Below the pieces are notes generated by a model that saw only the letters and a list, made by a program, of their open reading frames with translations, did no database searches and was not told the DNA's origin. Below are positions 55,546-64,000 of a stretch of 64,000 bases of DNA, piece after piece. The stretch's first letter is position 1; each line of letters begins with the position of its first letter. Source of the DNA: Eonycteris spelaea (Eukaryota > Chordata > Mammalia > Chiroptera > Pteropodidae); contig PUFA01000057.1 in NCBI GenBank assembly GCA_003508835.1, positions 9,684,501-9,748,500 of the forward strand, in the 5' to 3' direction. The translations under genes were made by a program, and so were the position numbers.

Positions 55546-56638
55546 AAAATCATTTTTTAAATGTACCAAGTTTGTATTCCTGATTTGTTCTGTGATTTGG
55601 GATCAGAAGTAGATGCTAGGTCTAAATTTTCACATATAGCTTATTCACTTTTTCCCACATAGTAGATGGTGAGAAGATTCTGAACATTACAGTGTTCTTT
55701 AAAGTTTTTATAGCAAATTGCTCTATAAAGACAGAAGTGTCTAAGAATTTCCTTGGTGATATATATGCAGCAGAATTACAAGGAAGTAAATTTACCCCTT
55801 AAAAACCACCATGAAAGCATGCATGTCAACTGCAAAACTTCCATCTGAGAAGAATTTTTTTTCGTCTTTAGTTTTCATTCTCCTGCAGGGAGGCCGGGGT
55901 GACTTGACACACAGCAAATATTGATTTAACCAGAATCAGTTTACTGTCATGAAGACTTCTGACAGTCTTAGAAAACTGCACTGAAGGACCACTAAATAAA
56001 TGCACGTACGGGAAACATTGTTGAGAGTAAACAATATTTTTTATTATATTATATTATTAGTTTCATCATTTTGCCTCAGTAGATAAATGGCCATGAATTT
56101 CATTTGTTTACATAGCTACATAGATTTATTTCTCTCTACAATAAGCAAGGACATTGGGGCAACCAACTATTGTCTGAAAAAGAGTGTTTTTAATTTTTAT
56201 GGGCATCTTAGGAAAATCAGATACCAAATAATATATAGGAACATGAAGTTTATTTGACAAAAAGGAATCTTTTTCCTGTATGCATAGTTTCATAAAGTTA
56301 CAGCACTGATTTATGGCACTGATTTAATATAGATCCAAACTTTCATTTAGAAAAAACCCCCTTATATTTGGCTTTAAAAAAACAATGATGCAAATTGAAA
56401 TAATCAAATTAGGAAACCATTGTGATATTTCTGTCTTTTAAAATGAGGAGTCAGTGATTAAAAATCAGCACAGCTTTTTGTTAAGAATGATATAATTTTG
56501 TTCAAATTAACAATAACTAATGTGGGGGCATAATGATAATGTGCCAAATATTTCTAATAACATTGCCAAAAGAAATAATGAAAATTATAATTGTTAAACC
56601 AAACCAGTCTATTCAAAAGAAGAAATCATTCCAAATGC
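55546..56638. other. Mostly unique AT-rich sequence, possible conserved non-coding DNA
   Basis: No gene or recognised repeat in 1.1 kb. Complex sequence without simple repeats between about 55990 and 56600. Confidence 0.35.
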
Positions 56639-56639
56639 A

Positions 56640-56749
56640 TTGGCTAGGTGGAAAACCAGAGGAGAGAAGGATCAGTCAAGGGGATCATTTTTAAACTATA
56701 TAACTGTCTAACCAATGTACTGTATACTTGAAACTAATAATAAAAAAGA
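56640..56749 (+). mobile_element. Very short (110 bp) L1 3' end with target duplication
   Basis: 'tggctaggtggaaaaccaga' to 'gtatacttgaaactaataat' matches the last 110 bp of L1 element 1. It is flanked by gaagaaatcattcca (56619-56633) and gaagacatcattca (56750-56763), a near-identical target duplication, with a short A-rich tail. Confidence 0.82.
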
Positions 56750-56763
56750 GAAGACATCATTCA

Positions 56764-58139
56764 ATACTCTTAACTGTAAATTGGTTGTAAGTGCTTTTCA
56801 AATACACTTAGAAGAAAGTCCAAGGACTGAGATGAAAAATTTTCTACTTTCTTCATATATTTATTGTTGGTATTAGATTTTTAATAAACTGTAATTTCTG
56901 AAATTTAATTTCTAGTAGTAATGCAACAAATAAATAGAAGAAACAGAAGTTTTCTGATTGGTTTCAAATCTTGAACAATTGTTTCAAAATATTCATATGA
57001 TGTGACATTTTACTTAGGAATGGCAAGTTCCTAAGTATTGGGTCTTTGGTCAATATCCAGAGTCAAACAGCAGAGTAGTAGCAGAGGGGATGTGTTATTA
57101 TTTGGGCTGCATCCCTGTGCCAGGAAAGGAAACTCACAGGCCATCTCTTATTAAGTTGCTGAATCTTGACTTGCTTTTTTGAATTAGTAAGGGATCTATT
57201 GTTGATTATAGAAATTTGTATTTTAAGATGATTTCTCTGTATAGTGTTCAGCAAATCATAAGATTTTTTTTGATAATTTCCAGTTTCATAAAAATATAGA
57301 TGATTATCCTGAGTGAATCCACTATAATTGAGCACAGAGTCTGTGTAATCTGTGTGTGAAGGTGCTGGTTTCTCAGAAACATGGAGCATTCAGAATCACC
57401 TAAAAGAGGAATGAGTTCCTAATGACTCTCTGAATGAACAAGCAGTTTACATTTTCTTCATTAAAAAAACAAACAAGGATGTAGTTTTTGACATGCAAAC
57501 ACAATTTTTTACTTAGTCATTGTGTGATTTCAGGTTTTGTAAGTAATACCTATTAAAGTGCTGGAAAATATTACATTCCATGGGGACGCAGAAAAAGGAT
57601 GAGTCTTCCTGACCAACACATGCCTCACCAGGGAAGATCTTAGCTTTTTGAGAGGGAGGGGCAATCATCTAAGCAGGATGTCCATTTCTATTATTTAGTT
57701 TGAAGTTCCAGGGTCAAAGTTTGCCTCTGACTGATTTATTATTTTAAAAAAAATATTCCTATTACACAAACACACACAATTTGGATAGTGACTTCTCTAG
57801 GAGCCTGTGGCAAGCTCTCCTGGCTGTGAAACCAGATGGCCTCACAGTGTGGTTTAGATGACCAACAACAGCACCCCCTGAAATTTATTAGAAATGTTCA
57901 TTATCAGGCCTCACCCAGACTTATTCATTCCAAAACTCTGGGAATGAGATGAGCAATCTGGGTTTTATGGAGTCTTGAGGCTTCTGAGGCCTACTCAAGG
58001 GTGAAAACTATGGACCTTGATAATGTTACTTTACAAGGAGGCAAATTGAGTTTAGAGTTTTTTTGGAATCTGATGGCCCTTCTGCCTTTTGGGCAGTATG
58101 GCAAGAAGCCAGAGTGGTAGAATATTAACACCCTTAGGA
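56764..58139. other. Unassigned sequence
   Basis: No recognised gene or repeat. A 108-codon minus-strand frame (57063-57389) is the longest in the area, but its sequence has no domain I know. Confidence 0.4.
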
Positions 58140-58410
58140 GCAATCTTCATTCAATATTTCCTAGGAGTTGGCTTTTAAATATCCCACGTATCTCTCCCTT
58201 TTGGGTGGGATAATTCTGAGAGTGAGTTTTTCAGAGTTGCTTCTGCAGGATCGAGCTCCACTTGCTGATCTTGATTGCCCGCTAAACAACTCAGCTGTTT
58301 CTCTTTCCCTGTAATACTCTTTCCCTGCAGGTTTTACCACACCCGCAAATAAACCAAACTCAAACCCTTGTTGCAGTGATGCTTCTAGGAGGCCCAAACT
58401 AAGACATTCA
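58140..58410 (+). repeat. ERVL/MaLR-like LTR, 3' part
   Basis: The 3' end 'aaataaaccaaactcaaacc', 'cttgttgcagtgatgcttct', 'aggaggcccaaactaagaca' matches an old ERVL-class LTR terminus that ends in AAGACA, with a poly(A) signal AATAAA at about 58348. Family name not certain. Non-coding. Confidence 0.5.
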
Positions 58411-58539
58411 CATTTGTAAGTGCTCAATAAAACCAATGAACTGAACTTTTCTTTCATTCTAACCTGGATTAGAGGCCTTCATTCGATGTATGATACTACT
58501 GAACAGAAGAAATATGATCGGGAATGCAGGGGCCAAGAT

Positions 58540-58795
58540 TAAGAACATAAACTTTAGAGCCAAATTCCTGAGCTGGAATCTGGCTTTATCTCTCACTGGC
58601 TGTGTGACCTTGGCTCATTTCTTAACTTCTCTGTGCCTATTTCCTCACGTAAGGCAAGCCTAATTATAATATATGCCTCAGACAGTCATTAGAAGGATTT
58701 AATATGTTCAACATGCAAAGTGTTTAGAACAATGTTTTACGTATGATAAACATGTAACAAATGTTACCTATTATTATTAATATTGTTGTAGGTTC
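58540..58795 (+). repeat. MIR SINE, full length
   Basis: All blocks: 'aagaacataaactttagagc', 'cactggctgtgtgaccttgg', 'acttctctgtgcctatttcc', 'agaaggatttaatatgttca', 'agtgtttagaacaatgtttt', TATTATTA tail. Confidence 0.88.
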
Positions 58796-58964
58796 CTTAA
58801 TTTGTTATTTTTTCTTGGCAAGTAATTTCAGCATCATTTCAGTTCCAACAATTCCTTTTCTCCAAAGAAAGTCTCCAAAAATTCCTTCGTTGTTCTCTTA
58901 CATGTTTATCATGCTTCTCAGGCCATGAGGCTTCATATGGCATGAAACACTAATAGATATAATA

Positions 58965-59195
58965 ATTGATTCTGAATTTAATAGTAAACATGTGCCAATT
59001 ATGAGCTTTACATGAATTATCTTATAAAATTTTTTTATTAGGATATGGCAATGTTAATCTCCAATCTTAATCATTGTGGACATTGAGTCTCGAAGAGGTA
59101 AAGTCAACTCTTCTAGTGCTACAAAGCTACTAAGTGGTAGGGAAGAGATTCAAATACAGGACTATTGACTGCAGACCCTCAGCTGTTAGTCCGAA
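58965..59195 (-). repeat. MIR SINE, antisense
   Basis: 'catgtgccaattatgagctt' then 'tacatgaattatcttataaa', 'gtctcgaagaggtaaagtca', 'gctactaagtggtagggaag' and 'agattcaaatacagg' follow reverse-complement MIR. Confidence 0.7.
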
Positions 59196-59764
59196 CACTG
59201 TAAAAAACAATTTATGTTACCTCTGGGTGAATCGTCTTGCTTTCCCATGCCTCAGAGTTTCTTGGATGGATGCTAAAATACAGATTACCAGCCCTAGTAC
59301 CTAGTATATCTTAAATAAGTAGATCTAGGGCATTTCTAATACTTCTCCATTCAGGTGATGCTGATGCTGTTGGTCCAGGGATCACACTTTGAGAAGTACT
59401 ACTCTGTATTATAGTCCTGTTAAAACATTTGAGTAAAATAAATAAGATAAAAATAATTTGGACTATAATCTCACTCTCTTGATATGTTTGACACATGGGA
59501 AATGAATATGTCTTTTGGTGATTTTTTTTAAATGAGATATAAGAGAAATGTATTTCTCTCTCATAAAAGGAACCCAGAAGTAGGCCATGTAGGGTTGGTT
59601 TGGCGTCCTTGAGTCAGGGACTAGATTCCTTTAAAAAGTATTTTGTTACTTCTAATGTATGGTGTATTATAGCTGCTGGAGCTTTAGCTGTCACATCTGT
59701 ATTCCAGCCAACAAGAAGGAGGAAGGAATGAAGAAGGGCACATTTCTCTCTTTCAAAAAATATA
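59196..59764. other. Unassigned sequence
   Basis: No gene or recognised repeat. Confidence 0.4.
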
Positions 59765-59880
59765 TTCTTAATAGTAAAAAACACATAACATAAAAACTTC
59801 TCATCTTTACCATTTTTACGAACATAGTACTGTAGTGTTTAAGAATAGTCCTGTTGTTATGAAAGCATCTTCAGAATGTT
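59765..59880 (-). repeat. Old L1 fragment
   Basis: 'aaaaaacacataacataaaa' then 'acttctcatctttaccattt' and 'ttacgaacatagtactgtag' resemble an old L1M 3' segment. Confidence 0.5.
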
Positions 59881-59884
59881 TTAA

Positions 59885-60330
59885 TCTTTTCCCTTGTCAA
59901 ACTTTAAGAAATTATTATTAAAAAATGTACCAAGGCACATTTTTAATAGTTGCTGTGTGAATGACACCATGGGGGATAATATCTGTTAGCTCAAAGGAAA
60001 AGCTTGTCAATTTTTAGCTTCTTTCTCTTTATTGGATGACTTTAAATAAATTACATGGATGCCCAATTAATGACTTTTCAGAAATGTTGGTTAATTATGG
60101 TAATGAAAAAATGGTGCAGGGGAAGCCACTCTGTCAAAGTTCAACTTAGACATCTGTTGTATTTCTTTAAATCATACAACTTTCCCAAGTTTTCCCCAAA
60201 TGAAATTTAAAAAAATTGTGTAGCATTGGGCTCCTGTGCCAATAACAGTGGCATTAACTTTTTTGTTTTAGCAGTGGACCTCTTATCAATACATTTTAAG
60301 TAAAATGTGGAAGCAATATAACTGAAGTCA
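59885..60330. other. Candidate conserved non-coding element
   Basis: Free of recognisable repeats and simple sequence. Contains several homeodomain-type cores (TTAATTAT near 60091, CAATTAATGAC near 60064). No open frame of note. Conservation is inferred only from absence of repeats and motif content. Confidence 0.25.
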
Positions 60331-60569
60331 AAGTGGGACACTGGGAGGGATGGGGGCCTAGAACCCATCATTTATCCTCTTCCCTAGGATGTAAAGTAGG
60401 TTAAACTACTCCCCACCAAGGACAAGAATGTCCTAATCTTTTAAATATTTACATGACATCACTCATAAGGGCTAATTTAAAAACTTTTAATTATTCCCTA
60501 TTCACATATACCTTGCCTTATTTTTTTGAGTACTAATGGGTATACTAGGACTCTATACAAATAAGTCAG
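60331..60569. other. Unassigned sequence
   Basis: Nothing recognised. Confidence 0.4.
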
Positions 60570-60725
60570 CAATTTATGGAATAAACACTGGTTTGGGTAC
60601 TAAAAAACTTTTCAGCTAACCCTGGCTCTTCTGCTAACTGGCTTTGCTACTTGTAAAAGTCAGTTAATCTCTCATTTCTAGAATAAGGACTATACTAACC
60701 AATCTCTTAGGATTTGTATTTTTAA
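60570..60725 (+). repeat. MIR SINE fragment
   Basis: 'taaccctggctcttctgcta' then 'actggctttgctacttgtaa', 'aagtcagttaatctctcatt' and 'tctagaataaggactatact' follow the MIR head and middle. Confidence 0.7.
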
Positions 60726-61254
60726 GCCCTAACCTTCTATGGTTTATAATGAGTAGATAGAATGACCTTACTGCTGATGGAAAGATTAATCTTGGGAAAT
60801 GCTGGCCAAAAGTAAACCCCTTTCCCCAAACATCTGGTCTGATTTCCTTTTCTTGGGCAAATAGACACCCTGGCCGAGTTCCAGTTCAGGTAATTACATT
60901 CTGCCTACTACAATTTTCCTTGCATTGTCAATTGGATACGGCGTTCTTCTCTATTTCTCCTCGGTAACTTCTCCTTTGATATTGTCTGCTATTTCACAAA
61001 GCAAAACTCAAGCTGTGGCTCATGTGGGAATTTTCTTGTGTTTTAGAAAACGTAACTTCATCACTACAATTAGCTATAGACATTTCAGTCTTTCTAGGTG
61101 TTCTGAAGGGGTTGGCTTGACAATATAAGGAAGGCCTCATATCTGTTGATTTTAGTAGTGACATTATCGAGATTTACCTTAAAAAATCTCTAATTGAAAG
61201 TACACTGATGAAAATGACTAATATTTATCTAAAAAGTTTCCAGTGGGAAACCAC
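60726..61254. other. Unassigned sequence
   Basis: Nothing recognised. The short plus-strand frame at 60925-61128 has no domain. Confidence 0.4.
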
Positions 61255-61400
61255 ACTGATACTAATAGCTAATAATAATAATAGCATACTATGTGTCAGA
61301 TACTCTTTTAAGTACTTTCCATGTATCCACTCATTTAATATTATTATTTTCATTTTAAAGATGAGGAAACTGAGGTACGAGGGGCTACATCTCTTGCCTA
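61255..61400 (-). repeat. MIR SINE, antisense
   Basis: 'aataataataatagcatact' then 'atgtgtcagatactctttta', 'agtactttccatgtatccac', 'taaagatgaggaaactgagg' is reverse-complement MIR. Confidence 0.75.
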
Positions 61401-63479
61401 CAGTTCATGTATTTCTTCTAAGTATCTCACAGGAGACTGAATAAATCAGTTATGATTAGTCATAGAATGAGCCATTAAGAAGAGTGAGGTAATCCATGTA
61501 GTAGAATGTAGCAAATTCCTACCAGATACGTACTTAAATGAAAAGGGAAAGATGTAAAGTAGTGTGTATAATCATGTAAAGGGCTATACATATTTCTTTT
61601 TCTGATCCGGAAGGAAACCCAAGGCAATGTTAGCAGTAGTTACCTTTGGGATGAAGGTTGATTTTATTTAAAATTATTTTACCTTCTGCGATGTTTGATT
61701 TGTTTTTCACCATGTATATGGTATTTTAATTAAGAATATTTTAAATTGTCAACAAGGGTTATCTGGATGGTGAGATTGTGAATAACTTTTGTATTCTTCT
61801 ATATCCCTGTTTCAGAAACTATAATAAATGAGATTTCCATCAATAAAGAGGAATTTGGCCTAAAATCAGTCTGAGAAAATCCAGGCTAAGAGTATCTTTA
61901 TTCTCTTGGGCTGGCAGTTAGTTGGTGGTGGGGTGAATCCAGGTTAGGAGTGGGAGGTGGTGGGGGTGAGTCTGGGCTGGCTGGGTGTGGGGGTAGATGC
62001 CTGACACCCTCAAAGTCATAAGAAGAACAAGCATATGGGTCAGATGTTTCTTTTCAGCCTATCTCATCAAAGCAGAAGCTAAAAAATATATCACAGTCTC
62101 AAAATTCTTTTCTTTCTTCGTTGAGGGGGTTTTAATACATTTTTTCTTTAAAGAAACTATATTAAGATTTTTTAAATCAAGTTCACAATTTATGTAAGAT
62201 CTGAGAGATGTGAGCATTGTCTAAACATGGCCCCTCCAGGCTTGCTTCCCTGGTGGTTTGGTGCAGGACCCTGGATTTTTCTTTTTCACAACCTCCCATG
62301 TTTGGTCCAGAACCATCTCAGATTCTGCTACCAACCTGTTAATCAAGCAAAAGGCTCTGGAAAAACTTCAGCACTTCATGGGAATTGCCAGTTGTAAATG
62401 TGAGTACACACAGCAGTTGGTTATCTCTTTGGGGGTTAAGTTACCCATTCAGCATTGGCTTGTGCAGGATAATGGGTAGGGGCCAGTGACACCAGAGTAA
62501 TCCTTTTACCTGCCCTATCTGAAGTGACATTGGAATGAAGGGGCACTTTCAGAGGGTATCAGTTTCCTAGGTAAGTTCTACAAACAAGCTTCAGATCCTT
62601 TGCTTCGTAATTTGCTTCCACTCCAGGCCAAAGGAAGCCAGCCTTACTTGTCAGTCTGGCAAAGAGATGAAAGACTCACTGAGCATCTGGTGGAATTCCA
62701 TTGTCGCAGCATTTACTCACGGACACCCAGTTCCTCCACTTAAACGTGGGCTGCAAGGGAACTGGTTTTCATGCCAAGCACCACATCCTGAAAGCATAAA
62801 CAATGATTAAAACTTATAAAAAGAGTTGGAAAGGCAGACAGGGTTTTCTGTCTATCTCAGTGAATAAATTCGTCTTTCACATGCCAACACTTGGGGTTAC
62901 CCAATAATCCATCTTCTCATTTTTTCTTTCAAAGCCACACCTTTCATTTCTCACTGCAAGGAACTGTGGTGACAGACACTTAAGAATTTGATTTTCTTTT
63001 TAAAAGAACTTAAATTACAGCAGGGCTACAATGAGAAAGGTGATGCAGAAAGGCACATAGGGAGGGAGTAGAAAGGGCATGTTTCAAATTCTACTATGTC
63101 CTCAGCCTCAAGAGCAAGGACTGCCGACCAGAATCAGAGGCTGCAAACAGCCCTGGGCAGAAGATATGCCTGTCCTTCTGCTTTAAGGACATTAGCTCTA
63201 CTGTTTAGACTGGTTTCTCATTTTCACCAATATTTTTAAGCCAGTGGAAACTTCCATGAATCTAGGTCATTCAATGACATTCAACCAACATGTGTTTACT
63301 GACAATTTATAATCTCAAAGCTTGGGGTGCTGAGGAACAAACAGGGAGACATGCCTATGGCTCTGAGGGCCAGAGTGATCCCACTAATGGGACTTTCCGG
63401 CCTTTCCTCCAGCTGAACAAACCTGATTATGCTAGTCTCCTGTCATAGACCTTTACATGTTCCATAAAATCCAAACCAC
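61401..63479. other. Mostly unassigned sequence
   Basis: No gene in 2 kb. A G-rich imperfect repeat (ggtgggggtgagtctggg-type) lies at about 61920-61995. The rest is unassigned. Confidence 0.35.
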
Positions 63480-63862
63480 TCAGCGGATTCCTGGTTCCAA
63501 ACCTGCTTGATCTCCTCTCTCTCTCTCTTCTGTTCTGTTCATTAAATATAAAATGCAGATCCCGCATCCTGCCTTGACCCGTGCAGTGCCCTTTGCCTGA
63601 AAATGCCTCTCTTTCTGCTTTATCTACCTCATCTCCGTTCTTTGAGACCCAGCTCAGATGCCATCTGGGAGACCTTACCTCAGCCCTCCAGGAAAAAGTA
63701 ATCACCCATCCCTTTACATTATTATCAATGATATTATTTATTTGTGTGCTAACCTCTCCAAAAAGTTTCTTGAGGATTTTAGGGAAGCACATTTTGCTCA
63801 TCTCCATATCTTCAGTTCTTAGCAGTATACTTGGTAATCAATATGTGCTTATTAAAGTCAAA
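63480..63862 (+). repeat. L2 LINE 3' half
   Basis: 'gccctttgcctgaaaatgcc', 'tttgagacccagctcagatg' then 'ccatctgggagaccttacct', 'atcttcagttcttagcagta' and 'atcaatatgtgcttattaaa' follow L2. Confidence 0.65.
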
Positions 63863-64000
63863 CAGAAGATTATCAATATTCCTTATGTGGAGAATTAGAG
63901 AGAGAATAAATAAATTAATGCTAGGGCACCTTGGAGCAAAAAAAAAAAAAAGTTTTTCTTTGCTGTGTCTGGGTCATTGAAAGGAATTCCCTATGGTTGT

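Noticed and set aside
63427..63807. 126-codon minus-strand frame
   Set aside because: It is antisense to an L2 3' half and has no domain.
1..64000. Search for tRNA, rRNA, snRNA, CRISPR or operon-like structure
   Set aside because: No tRNA A/B boxes outside MIR relics, no U6/7SK/5S-like sequence, no spaced direct repeats; the DNA is mammalian intergenic in character.

Overview
This window looks like intergenic or deep intronic DNA from a placental mammal. It is AT-rich, has no convincing intact protein-coding gene, and is filled with L1, L2 and MIR elements, MaLR-type LTRs and (CA/TG)n microsatellites. The younger L1 3' ends and 5'UTRs are a type I associate with Laurasiatheria, with bats the best guess. 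I see no primate Alu, rodent B1/B2, carnivore tRNA-Lys SINE, ruminant BovB/Bov-tA or vespertilionid Ves SINE. The species call is an inference. No long open reading frame corresponds to a live gene, and I found no bacterial-type, CRISPR, tRNA or rRNA feature.

Layout. 0-7 kb: MIRs, an old L1 invaded by a younger L1 tail, a processed pseudogene of the centrosomal gene CEP19 (minus), and the 5' half of a younger L1 (minus). 7-16 kb: mostly unassigned sequence with L2/MIR relics and an RPS3A processed pseudogene (minus) that splits a MIR cleanly, with a matching target-site duplication. 16-22.3 kb: two plus-strand L1s head to tail. Each keeps its 5'UTR, ORF1 and the start of the ORF2 endonuclease but has lost the reverse transcriptase. 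Near-identical 19-bp target-like repeats flank them. 22-36 kb: L2 and MaLR LTR relics, a clean 324-bp solo LTR with a 4-bp duplication, an older L1, and several microsatellites. 36.4-44.4 kb: a block of minus-strand L1, including one near-complete element (37.1-42.9 kb) with decayed ORF1 and ORF2 and an unusually long inter-ORF spacer. 44.6-55.5 kb: older L1/L2/MIR and one twin-primed (5'-inverted) young L1. 55.5-64 kb: mostly unique AT-rich sequence with MIRs, one LTR, a 110-bp L1 tail and an L2. Some of the repeat-free parts could be conserved non-coding DNA.

No genes here work together. The biology is retrotransposon biology: L1 machinery mobilised L1 itself (full, 5'-truncated, inverted and internally deleted copies) and at least two cellular mRNAs. 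The most interesting signals are: (1) the tandem, internally deleted L1 pair and a deletion junction shared by two neighbouring elements; (2) an antisense reading frame recurring in the 5'UTRs of four L1 copies, reminiscent in position of primate L1 ORF0; and (3) the contrast between L1 types with inter-ORF spacers of about 40 and about 418 bp. Repeat family names come from recognition of consensus-like sequence, not a database search. Boundaries are approximate unless a target-site duplication is stated.
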